Positions 32,037 to 43,660 of a stretch of 64,000 nt of DNA are shown piece after piece. The position numbers were made by a program, and so were the translations under genes. Source of the stretch: Malurus cyaneus samueli. Lineage: Eukaryota; Chordata; Aves; Passeriformes; Maluridae. The DNA is taken from positions 49,600,050 to 49,664,049 of the forward strand of contig CM019237.1 in NCBI GenBank assembly GCA_009741485.1. Direction: 5' to 3'. The stretch's first letter is position 1, and every line of letters begins with the position of its first letter. The notes beneath the pieces were generated by a model, which had not been told where the DNA came from, ran no database searches, and worked only from the letters and a program-made list of their open reading frames with translations.

Positions 32037-35000
32037 TGCCCAAACTAAGGTAAATCAAAATGGGAGAACTATTTCAGAGTGAGCGAGCTGAAATCTAGAA
32101 AAAAAAAAAATTTTGGAATTTTATTTAAAATTTTACTGCTGGGTTATTCATCCCTTCCATATAATAATTCCTTCCAAATCAATAATCAAAAGATAATGTA
32201 ATCTTGAATAAAATTGCAAATGTTTAACTTTGTGAGAAAAAAAGTCAGTCCTCCCCAAATTTTTCCTCATTTTCCCTGTCAAAACTCCTTGCTTTGTTTT
32301 GTTGTAATTGTGTTAGGTGAGTGAACAATTTTGTTTGTTTGTTTGTTTTTTAAGACTTTGTCTCCCTTCTAGAAATCTGTGACAGGGCTGAGACATAACC
32401 TCTAATTTCCCCCCTATAAGATCAACATTTAAATGAAGGAACTGTATCTCCTCGAAAACAAATTGTGTCATTTTACTTTCAAAAGGCCAACAAGCCCTGT
32501 TGGGGATTCCATGGTCTAGTGTATTAAGATACTCAATATTAATAACATCTATTCCCTCTTTTACACCAAGACAATGCAATGCTGGTGGATCTGGGGATTT
32601 GAAGCTGCTGGGGCTTTGGAACTGCCAGTGCTTGTTTATTGAAACTCCAGTTTATTGAAATTCAATCAATTTTCTTCACTCCAAAAAGCCTCTGATGGAG
32701 ACAAAATATGTTTCTAAACAGCAGAAATATCAATCTTGTTTGTCATAATGCTCTCTCTCCTTTTTCCAGGAATATGGGAGGGCATTCAGAAATGGATTTA
32801 GAAAGAGATTGCATGCAGGTTGCATGGCATCCTCTTTGCCAGGGGCTTGTTTGATGAAGAATATTCAAAGTTAAGGGTTTTCTTAAAATAGAGCCATTTT
32901 GTACATTCTGTACAATCTCCCTCCACCCAGGAAATACCTTTTTAAAACTGTGAGTCACTCAAAGGCAGTCAGAAAAATGTTATCCTAACACTGAGTGCAT
33001 TAGGCTGTTGTTACACAGGATTTCCATAACAAGCAACTGAAATGCTTGCTGTGGTCCAAAAATGATAATGTTTTTCTAGATTTCCTAGCACAAGGAACTA
33101 GAGAAGCCAGCAGATGTACACTGATGCTCTGCAAGTCCTCTTGAGGTTTATATATTTCACCCAAACAAGGCTGGGAAAGAGGCACGGCAGCAATCCCGGC
33201 TGATGTCCAGATGGGATCTCTTCTGATATCACAAACAGGACAGACAGCTCAATTATCTTTATCTCTGATACGCTTTCTGTTTTTCCCTTAAACTTGAGAG
33301 TTGTATTCACTGAAAATTCCTGCGTGTTTGGAACTGGACTCAGGTGCACTCCCTGAGGATTGTACCCTTTGTTGCATTTCTATGGCAGCCTCTGGATTCT
33401 CCCGACACCGCTTCCCATCAGCTGCTGTAACTGTAGATCACTGATCAGGTGTTCAGTCATTCTCAGTTTCCAGCTTATCTCCTTTGGACAAAGGCAGACT
33501 TTATCTGCCCCCTTTTTATCAGCAGGATAATTGTAAGTCTACCTATAGAGCTCCCCCTTGCCATAAGTTGTGTCTCAGAAGCACAGAATGGCTGTTTGAA
33601 GAGATGTGCGTGGAAAGCTGTCCACAGGGACCAAGGGAATAGGGACACAAGGAGAGGCACAAAGGTAATAAAATCTGTGAGCTATTATCACTCCTTGCTT
33701 CAGCAATGAAAACCAGCTAAAATCTCTGCACAGGAAAGGGAAAAAAGTAAGCAGAGAAACAATTGCATAGAAATTCAATGCAGAATTCCATGGCCATTTT
33801 GGACCACTCCAAATATAAAATGGAAACCCCAATTAACACAAACAGACAAACAAATGAAAAACAGCATGTCTGTATGTGTGAGTAGCTAACACCTCACTGA
33901 GTACTACACCAAGTCCCAAACCTCCAAATCCACACTCCAGGAGTCATGGAGCCTCATCAACAGGAGCAATTGCAATGGTACATCTAATCAGAGCAGTGTG
34001 AATGGGAAGCAAGGAAAGGGAGGAATGGGCTTTGATAAAGCCTTCCCAGCTACAACAGGATGAGAGCTTGTCAGGTCAGGTGATGTGAGGTGTGGTCAGC
34101 AGAAACTCATGGCCATGGAGATTGCTTCTGCCTTTACCACAACTTCTCCCATGGGCTGTTGGTGCAGGGTAGTCTCAAAGAGCTTTCAGGAGTTATTCAG
34201 GAGAAGAAATGGACCCAGATGGAAGGAGGTGCCTGCTCCAGAGCCATTCTATGGGTTGGAGGATCGGTCTGATCCACACAGCCACATGAACCCTCTTACT
34301 GTGCTTTTCTCTAATTTTAAAGGGGGCTTTCAGGAACTGAATGAAGCTGTGGGAATGTTGGCATTTTCTGTTATGTCTTCTGCATGAAGACCTGCCCACT
34401 TTTTTAATCAGCACTAGATACCTTTTTTTTTTTTTTGTGATGGGTGTCGCTGGCTTTTCAGTCCTCATCTCAGGACATAGAAAACTTTGCTATCTAGACC
34501 TCTTCTGCCACTCCAACTTTGATGGCACTCACACCCTTCCATTTTTCCAGGAAGAAAAGGGTAACCTCTGTGGAAGTGTGCTGTTAAATCATTGCTTGGA
34601 AATACCCAGTTCCCCATGCACAATATTCACCACTGTTAGCAATAAACTCCTCTGATTACAGCAATATAACATCTGTTGCTGCTCTGCAGTCTCACTGTTT
34701 AATTAACCACAGATGGTCTCTCTGTTCCCTGTCTGGCCTAATTATTATGCTTTTGAAATGAAAATATAAACCAGGTTTGTTTGTGAGCTGTTCTTTGTAG
34801 GTAAATTCCTGCACACCTTGTACTATATAAGGTGTCTTGGGGTTCCAGTAACACAAGCCAACAGTAGAACTACACTTAAAGGTACAGAGAGGAGGAGGGT
34901 TTATACCTGAACCCCCAGTTATTACCTTGCAAGGGCCATCAGTCCGTGGTTCGTCTGAAAGGCCCACAGACAATAGAGGTTGAAGAATATTTTTAACAAA

Positions 35001-35591
35001 AAAATGACAGCATCTTTTTCAAGGAAAGGTCTGCACCAGTTGTTTTCTAAATGTGTTCTAATCTGTCCTAAACCCCTCAGTACTACAAAAACTCTGGATA
35101 TTCCCTGCAGTTCCCATCCTTTGCCCATCAACTGTAAATGTGCTCAATTATTTATTGATTATTAAATTATTAAAGGCTGCATTAATTAACAGGGTGCTTT
35201 ACTGCCTCTTTCCCACCCCCAATGGAATTGTTAAAATCAACCAGATTCCATAACAACTCCCGAGACAGACTGATAATGCTCTTTATTAGTGCATAAAGAT
35301 CTAATGAAATGTTTTTATTTATATGTATTTTCAGTTGCTCATTGACACAATCCTGCAGCTTTACTTTTCCTGATTCTTAGGATCTCACTAACAACTCTTC
35401 TCACTGTGTTTCCAAGCCACTCCTGGTTCCACAGATACAGCTTTAATGAGCAAAATTATTACTATCAAAGGATTATATATGTCTCTAATGTGGCCACCTG
35501 AGGCAAGATCACCAGATTTCAAACCTCACTGGAATCAGTGGAAGTCTTTCTTTTGGCTTCAAGGTACCCCCTTGAGCCAAGTTTTTGTTGG

Positions 35592-35617
35592 TTTTTTTTT
35601 TTTTTTTTTTTTTTTTT
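35592..35617. repeat. 26-base T homopolymer
   Basis: Uninterrupted T run in intergenic DNA; flanks are unique. Confidence 0.95.
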
Positions 35618-37082
35618 CTCTATGTAATTCTGTTTGCAGCTTTCAACCAGTTATGTAGAGAAATTGTGACAGTAGTGGAAAAATGTGCATCCCCAGCAAA
35701 CTTCCATTGCTGTGGCCTTCAGTGAGTCCCACTGTGGAAAATGTGCACAGCCAGCAGTTTGGGATTTGACCCTGCATTTTCCACAGATGGGATCACGCTA
35801 CCAAACCGACTGGAGATTTTGTCTTCATTCACCCTGGTATTAGGGCTGCCTTTAGAGAACTGGATTTTCATTATTATCACCCTGTGCTTCCATGTGGGTA
35901 GGACTCAAGGCAGACAGCTACAAGTCACTTTTGAAAGTTATGATCCAGGAATTTAAATATATTAAGGAATATTGATCCACCGTTGGTTAAATCTATGCCG
36001 TTTGTGCCACATGTATAAATCATTGTAAAAGGCTCCCTGTTTCTAATGCTGTAGTGCCTGATTTCAGTCAGTTCAGGGATGCAATTAACAGGGAAGCAAT
36101 GGAATCCATCATCTTGGAAAGACTACTGCAGCCCTCCAACTGAACTGGGCGTGTTTGGGAAAGACAATGAAAGCTGTGCCTTTAAAACTAGCAGGAAGCT
36201 GGTTAGGATGGTGAAACTGGGAGCAGGAGAGCAGATCCATGAAGCTGTGGGGATAATGAGGATCTCTGCACAGTTTTTGCTGTATTTCAGAGCCTCCCAG
36301 TATCATATTCCAGTCCACAGCCTTATTCTTTGCTGGAGCAGAGTGTCTCCTGCTTAAAGGGAAATCACAGGAAAAATCACAGCCCTACCTGAATCTGCCC
36401 CACAAGGTAAAGTCTATTTCTTTAGTGAGTCCTGACTTCTCTGATGCATTTTAAGCACAAAAGGCAGCAGAAATTAAAACAAAAAGCTGTCGACTTTTTA
36501 TCTGCACAAATACACAGAACTTCTAAGATTTTCCATCCAGCACTTAAACAAAGAGCTCTCTCCTAATGAGCTAATTCTTAAGAGGATTATTTTCCCAAAG
36601 CTTTTCCAGTACCCACTTCTTTAAATAAGGGACAAACAAATACTACAATAATCTTATATCAGTCTTACAGGTGTGATTTAAGCTTTCCTCTGGCATCTAG
36701 TTTTTTAGTTTCTCTTCCATCTGTTATTAAGCTTTTTTAAAAATTATCATTAATTTTTAAAGAACAGCTATATATGACTTGAACAATTTAAATCTCAACT
36801 AAATTCAACAAAACATTCTCTGTTGATGGTGGGAGAGGGTTTTGACTCCTTGTTGTTGTTTTTCTGCATCTAATCTTTTGAGAAACAACATCATATTTTC
36901 ATAAGAGTTTGGAAATGCAAAAGGTCAGTAAGGACACAAACCTATGAGGACATTTAGATCTAGAAAAGTATTCTGACTGCCAGGACTGATTAAGAGCCTG
37001 AAAAAGCAGAAGATTTAGTTTACAAAATGTGGACTTAGCAATAAAACTAAAATAAATCAACTGTAAGACTGGATTAGAAGTC

Positions 37083-37135
37083 TCTTTTTTCTTCTTCTCT
37101 TTTTTTTTTTTTCTTTTTCTTTTTTTTCCCCCCTA
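37083..37135. repeat. Pyrimidine-rich tract
   Basis: Almost all T with some C over about 50 bases, ending in a C run. Confidence 0.9.
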
Positions 37136-37280
37136 GAGAAGAATAAATAAATATAGGGCCGCTAAACAGTGTTTGTGTCAATTCAAGGTGACATATAGAA
37201 TTGGTTCCAGTAGATGGAGCAAGAAAGCAGAAAGAAAGCAATGCCACGTACCCAGGGTACTCAATCAGAGGAGGTGGGTA

Positions 37281-37330
37281 TGGAGCCATAGAGTCATTTA
37301 GGGTAGAAAAATCCTTTAAAATCATCACAT
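37281..37330 (-). mobile_element. Short CR1 3' tip
   Basis: ATAGAGTCATTTAGGGTAG and AAAATCCTTTAAAATCATC resemble the last 50 bases of a CR1 in complement. Too short to be sure. Confidence 0.4.
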
Positions 37331-37916
37331 CTGACATGTTCATGGGGCAGGACATGAACTGCACACCCGCCCACAGAACAGACTTATAAGCATCACAGGA
37401 GAAAGCATTTCAAAAGCTACTCTATGGCTTCAGGTTCAGTCAGGAGCACTCTTCATGTAACTGACACTGACAGGAGTTTTTCCTTGGAATTGGCTTAGTA
37501 GCTGAAGAAAAATAACTTGGGATTTTCTCCAAAGCCAAGAAAATAGATTAATTATAACTGGCTTGTTATTCTCTTGGCTTTAGTGGAGATTAGGGCAGCT
37601 TAATCCTTCAGCAAAAGCTAACGCTGTGAAGAAGAATTAAAAGAGACAAGCTCTACATCTCCCATAGGATCTCCAGCCTCGTACTTCTCATTGCCTCTCT
37701 CCTCTGACTCTGCATGTGCTTCATGTTATCTTGTTTATTATCAGCTTGTGTGTCAGGCAGGGATCACGTGCACTGCACAGCCACGTCCAGCTGAGCCCCA
37801 GCTCCTGGGGGACACTGCAGCACCTTGGGAGCCAAAATAAGGTCAAGCTCTTCATTTGGAATGCAATTACTTTTAAAAATTATTATTACTATTTCTTATT
37901 TTCCTTTCTGCTGAAC

Positions 37917-37958
37917 TTAACATTTTCTAAAAAAGTTAACATTTTCTAAAAAAAAAAA
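37917..37958. repeat. Tandem duplication of an 18-base unit
   Basis: TTAACATTTTCTAAAAAA occurs twice, separated by one G; the second copy runs into a longer A tract. Confidence 0.85.
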
Positions 37959-38605
37959 CCCACCACCACAAAAAGCCCTATTTATCACAGAAGCCTCCGG
38001 CAGACGAGCAGCAACATCCGCAGGGTCTGGGTCCCGTCATCATCCCAGGAAATCTGTGACACCCAGCTGAAGGGAAAAGGGAACATCTGTGAGCACGGCT
38101 TCTTCCTCTGCTCACACTTCCAGGCTCAGGGGAAGTCAGATATTTTTCTTCTTGCTTCTTCCCTAACGCCCAAAGCTGAGACTCAGCCCTGTGGGACCAT
38201 CTCCAAGCCCTGTGTGATCACTCCCCTGGCAGGTATTTTCCAGGCAATTTCCACAGCAGCTTTTTGACAGCAGTGATCAGCTTGGCTTCCCTTTCCAGCT
38301 TCATCTCACTGTGATTTCCTGAGTTTCTTTGCAAAACTGAATGGACCAAGCTATTCTGAAAATATGTAGTCAATATCCTTAAAACGTCATATAGAGAAAA
38401 CCAAAACCCAAGACAATTATTGCAAAGATGCTAAAGTCCATAAAAAGTGCTTGGTTTTAAAAAAGGCATTTTGACAGAGACTGCTTGTCTGTCTTTGCCA
38501 TGTGTAGGACCTGATTGGGAAGGGATGCTCCTGCTGGCACCTGCCTTTAAGCTGTGGTTGGGGAGATTCTGATCAGTGATTCAGGTGGGGCACACACATC
38601 AGGGA

Positions 38606-38940
38606 AATCATGAAATAATTTGGGTCGGAAGGGACTTTAAAACTCACCCCAACCCCCTGCTGTGGTGTAATTGTGGCCTTGCTTACAGGGACCCTACAGG
38701 AAAGGAGAGAAATTATTTACAGGGGCCTGGAGTGATGGGAAATGGGGGAATGGCTTCACACTGACAGAAAGGAGGTTTAGATTGAATGTCAGGAAGAAAT
38801 TGTTCCCTGTGAGGGTGGTGAGGCCCTGGCACAGGTTGCCCAGAGAAGCTGTGGCTGCCCCATCCCTGGCAGTGCCCAAGGCCAGGTTGGATGGGGCTCT
38901 GAGCACTCTGGGACAGTGGAAGGTGCAGGGGGCTCCTGTG
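38606..38940 (-). mobile_element. CR1 LINE copy with inverted 5' part
   Basis: The left 60 bases (to about 38665) are the complement of the CR1 3' tip (AATAATTTGGGTCGGAAGGG, AACCCCCTGCTGTGG). From about 38677 to 38940 the CR1 body runs in the opposite sense (ATTTACAGGGGCCTGGAGTG, CCCTGGCACAGGTTGCCCAG) and stops just before where the tip would begin. The two parts are complementary portions of one element, joined 5' end to 3' tip, as twin priming would give. Confidence 0.75.
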
Positions 38941-39878
38941 CTAAGGTTCCCATCCCAGGACCGTCAGCAAATCCATGTGGGTACTGTGGTTATTCTTTCA
39001 TCCCCTCCTTTCATGGGAGTGTTTCTGGGGCTGCCTCAGCTTTGGGGTGTCCCGCTGTGGTTTCTAATGTCGGGTCAGCCTGTAGTGCATTATTGACAAC
39101 AGTGGTTCTGGCTGCTGTACGTAAACCCAGCAGGTTTGTATGATTCCTTAGCTTTTCTTTCTTTTGATTCTCCTTTATCAAGTTCAGAAGCCACGACTCA
39201 CTTGTGCCCAACAAAACAAGGCTTTTCTCAGAGGTGCCCTTGAGGTGTGTTGTGCTCCTGCAGCACATCAGCCACGAGCTGAGAGGGAGCTGAGCTGTGT
39301 GTCTGGAGCAGGGGAGACAGGAAAGCCAAGGAAAGGGACAGGGATGTTCCCATCTAACAGCCCCCGCTCTGGGGTGTGTCCAGGCACACATGGCTTGCAT
39401 AGGGCAGGGCCAAGAGGAGGAGTGTGGACACCTGACACAAAGAGGCAAACCCAGCTCTGCTCTCTGCTCTCTCTGCCTCCAGCAGGAGCAGAGATGGGAG
39501 AGCTGAGAGCCAGGGCAGGGAGGGAGCCAGGGAGCAGCAGGCTGTGCTCACACAGCATTTCACAGCTGTCAGCTGCCACTGCATGGACAAACAACTGCAT
39601 AGAGACCTTCCCAAGCTGCCTGGGACTGGGGAAGCAAAACTGGGAGGGAATGGAAAGCAGAAAGATGCCTGGCACTATTAATTAGTCTATATTTGCAGAG
39701 AATCTGTATCTGGACATAAACATTTTCTATTCCAAGCCATCACAGAGTTGCCCATGTCAGTCACTCAGGCATCACTGCCCGGCACAGCACATGCTTGCAG
39801 AGATGGTGTATCTCAAAGAAGCACAAGGGCAAAAGAAATTGCTGCTTGTCTGTAATAATGTTTAATTAACACCAACTT

Positions 39879-39899
39879 GGGGAGGGGGGGGGGGGGGAG
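39879..39899. repeat. G run
   Basis: Almost pure G over about 20 bases with one A; the + strand could form a G-quadruplex. Confidence 0.9.
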
Positions 39900-42020
39900 T
39901 GTTTGCTGGTAGATGCTTTGTGATTGGAAAGGATGGGATTTTTTTAAATAAATAATTCTTTTTGAATTAGTCACCAGGTCTAATTAAGAGATACCAAAGG
40001 GACAAGGAATCAGAAGAGCAAGTTTAAAGAAATATCTAGCTAAAACATAAGATAAACGTAGTATTTAAAAATACCAAAATAAACAGCGTGTGTGAATGTT
40101 TTTCTTGGGATGAGCCAAGGGAAATATTTTCCTGGGGTTTGGCCCATACAATATGCAACAGATGAAACCAATCTGGTTGTTCTTTTGGATGAATTGCACA
40201 ATTAGTGGATAAAGGGAGATCTAGTTGATGTTCAAGCAAAGCCTGTGTGTCATTTGAGCAGTATTACCCGTTAAATCCTGATGTTTGGCCTGCCTTATCT
40301 TACAATTAATTTTCTTTGTTGCTGCTGTGACTCCTTTGACTCCAAGGGGCTCCCACCTGATTCCACCTGTTTGAAAGAGGAAACATCTCTTTGATTCCTG
40401 GCAAAAATCTTAGATGCTTCAGCTCTTCTGGCGGGAACACTGCACTTGCTGGGGGATTTTTCTCTTCCTATTAAATAGAGATACAATTAACATCTCTAAC
40501 CTGACCCTGGGAAAATCAATTAGTTACAGTCAAAGCATCCAAGCAGCCCAGGGGATCCTCTGCCCTTCCAGCGCTGCTGCCAAGGGTTGCCTGAAACTGC
40601 TGGGTTTCATTGCAGCAGCTACACGTGGGTTTTCAGCACAGCATCAGGGATATGAAGAAGATCCCCCCACTTTTAGTGGCCACCTGCTCTCCCCCCTCAG
40701 ACTCTGGCATAAATCAGCAGAGGTGAGAGAAGACCCTTCAGAATCTGATAAGAAATTCCAGATCCCATGCTGTCACTAAAACACTCCTCATCTGCTCCTG
40801 CTCCCTTCCTGTGTAAACCCAAGGGAACTTTGGGAACTTTGAAGGACAACTCTAGAAAGAGATAAAACAACATACAAAAGCTGAGATTTAAATGCCTGTT
40901 GTGGAACACCGTGACCATTAAATGCAGAATAGGCTCTGGTACAACATTATGTATAAGTTGCTATTAAAACACAAAATATACCTCTATCCTCTTTACAGTA
41001 CAATTTTCTAGTAACAGTAAACCTGAATTTCCAAGCATTTTTCAGGAAAGATGTTTTTTTAGAATGTGCTTGTGTGTATCCCTGGTTTGTGAAATTGCCA
41101 GATTCAAAGCTATGTGAAGCTGGGAGGAGCTTAGGGAGCCTATATCAGCATCACATGGACAAAAGTTGTCATAAATCCACTGTAATAATAAAAACCCCAA
41201 GAATTAAAAAAATTAAACAAAACCGGAGGCGAAGCCCAAACAATAAAACAGCAATAAAATACTAGTAGCACATGAGAGTTTTGTTTCTGTCTCTGCCCAG
41301 GAAGACAAGGCTCAAAGCATAATTTGTGTCCAGCCTTTCTCAACTGAGGCAGAAACAGAGCTATCCTGCTTTACTGAGATGAAGGCACAAAAAAAGACAC
41401 AGAGGGATATTTTTCTTTCCTTCCCATTTGCACATCTACCTTCTGTTATTCCTGGAATCTTGATGTCAGTGCTTCTGAGGAAAGGATTTGGAGAGTATTA
41501 CCTGCTCAGCACAACTGGATGTTTGCAGCTGAGCTGGCAGGGCTGTTGAAGGTGGCACTGGGACAGCACAGTTTGCTGAATTCTCCCATCTCCAAAACTA
41601 AATACAGGTTATCAGAGAGAAATATAAAGGATTGATTGTGTCCTTCTCTGCCATAAGTTTCTCGGTATAATACTGCATATCCTCCCCAAAAAAACTGATT
41701 CAGAAATGGTGCTGAGCATTACAGTGAGGTAAGGAAGTGTTATTCCAGCCAGTCCTTGTGCTGGCTTGGGATCTCCTTTCAATATTAGCACAGCTTGCTG
41801 CAGAAATAGGGACAAACTCTCCCTTTGCCATGGGTGGCATTACTCAAATGAATAATAAATGAATCTACATTACTCTCAGCTTTGAGGAAATAGGCTTTTT
41901 AATAATGACTAAATGCGTGGCAGATATGTTATATTCCATGGTAAGCAGTCAGAGAAAAATGTGGCACCTGTAGAGGGATGGGGTAGGTTTTTTTAAAAAA
42001 TGTAATTTCTTTAATCAACT

Positions 42021-42080
42021 TTATTTATTTATTTATTTAATTATTTACATTAATTATTAATTAATTATTATTATTTTTTG
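42021..42080. repeat. AT-rich tract, TTTA repeat
   Basis: Several TTTA units followed by ATTA repeats in 60 bases that are almost all A and T. Confidence 0.9.
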
Positions 42081-42902
42081 CACACCAAAAATGCCAGATG
42101 CATTCAAACCTTTTAACATTCCTTTTACATTTCCCATCCCCATCCTCTTTTGAATGTTTCTCCAAGGATTTTATGTAAATAGACAAGAGAAACAGGTTAA
42201 GCTTTTGCACTGTTGGAATAAACACTTCTTCACCCACCACTTGCTCCAGGGACGTTATTTATGGGCAGAATTGGTGCTATTGAAATGAAACACAAGGAGA
42301 CCCTGTGTCTGGCTGCTGGGGTATGACAGGTAGCTCCCTTCCCTCCTTTTCATTTAAAAAAAAAGGCTCTCCTTGGACCACATTTCAGTCCCACAGAAAT
42401 ATGGTAGTGCTAAATTCCCAGATGTAAGTGCACTGCCTCCATCCTGTCACTGCTGACATTCAGCACTGGTTCTCCAAGCTTTCATCTCTTCATCTTTAAA
42501 ACACTGCCATCTGTTGTTTCCAGACGGTTCAGTCTTCTGTTTATCCAAAACTTTGTTCCAGGCCATATGGAAAAATATCTATTTTCAATTAACCATCATA
42601 TTTTCTTAAAATATATTACAGCGATGAGAAAAAAATAGGCCTCGCTTACGCAGAGCTGCTCGTGAAGAGGATGACATTTTATTACGCACTGGAGTCTCAA
42701 GATTTTGACTATGTGGCCATTCAGAACATTCAGATACTACAGAAGCTGCCAATTTTGTAATAACACAAACATGCTTGAAGCATTTGAAAGCTGTTATCAT
42801 TCATATATATATCTGTTTCATTTATATTAGCATATTAATCTAATCATTTCCATGGAACGCGTTTCTAAGTAGACCATTTTCCTTCTGCAGACAGAAATTC
42901 CT

Positions 42903-43010
42903 CATAGAATCATGAAATGGTTTGGGCTGGAAGAGACCTTGAAGATCATCTTGTTCCAAACCTGTGCCACCTTCCACATTTCAGGTTGTTCAGAGTTCCA
43001 TCCTGGCTAT
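42903..43010 (-). mobile_element. CR1 LINE 3' end
   Basis: TAGAATCATGAAATGGTTTG, GGCTGGAAGAGACCTTGAAG and CACCTTCCACATTTCAGG are a short truncated complement copy with an internal loss. It ends about 27 bp before the probable LTR. Confidence 0.8.
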
Positions 43011-43036
43011 TCCAGGTTAATTTCCTCAAAAAATTC

Positions 43037-43660
43037 TGCTGTGCTGGTGCTGTGAGACTGTTGCCTTGAAAGGCCAGTTTTTAATAATGACACAGACATG
43101 GTTAAGGGGATAAAAAGGATTTTGCCTCGGTATTTGGGATCCCAGGTGCACAACTTGATGGCAGAATGCACACCCGTGTACAGCACGGGTACAAGTTTTA
43201 TAGGTTTCAGGAATTAGCATATCTATCTAGGATTCCCCAATAAGAAACTTAACGAATGCAGTAATGGCCCCCTATTCTAATGAATCCCCCCTGGATGAGG
43301 CCAGAGCCCAGTTTACACAGGATGTTCTGGACAGAAGGCTTCACCCAAGGCTGGAGCCTCGGGTTTCAGATAGCACAGGGTACACTGACTCCTTCCTCAG
43401 GATGTTTGGTCTCTCTGCCCAGCAGAACTCCTAAACTAAGCTGGAATATCGAGCTTCAGGAATTACAAGCATGTGGGCTAAGGGGTGCGGGGGAATGCAT
43501 AGAGGGTACAGAAAGCGTAAAAAGGAAAAGCAAAAATCATCAGGCATCAAGACCATCCTCACCATGCACCAAAGGGCAGTGAAAGGAGACAGCGAGGACA
43601 TTTCCTTCAACTCAGAGCAGAAATGAAGGAGGTAAAATAAGCCAGTAGAGGTGCTCATCT
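43037..43660 (-). mobile_element. Probable solo LTR of an endogenous retrovirus, songbird type
   Basis: The minus strand has a TATA box (TATAAAA, complement of 43196-43202), then an ATTAAA-type poly(A) signal about 115 bases on, then a U5-like end finishing in CACAGCA at 43037. The text also resembles songbird LTR sequence as I remember it. No coding region or second LTR is seen. The right edge and target duplication could not be fixed. Confidence 0.45.

Larger units (their letters stand above)
32037..38605. other. Intergenic, no gene seen
   Basis: Contains TTTG repeats (32329-32350), T runs (34423-34436 and 35592-35617), a pyrimidine tract and a tiny CR1 tip. Open frames are short and not protein-like. 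Confidence 0.7.
38941..42902. other. Intergenic, no gene seen
   Basis: 39.2-39.7 kb is GC-richer and shows long overlapping open frames on both strands, but none resembles a known protein. It also holds a G run and an AT-rich tract. Confidence 0.7.

Noticed and set aside
39164..39685. Overlapping long open frames on both strands (173 and 135 codons)
   Set aside because: Explained by locally higher GC content; neither translation looks like a known protein, and no promoter or poly(A) context was seen.
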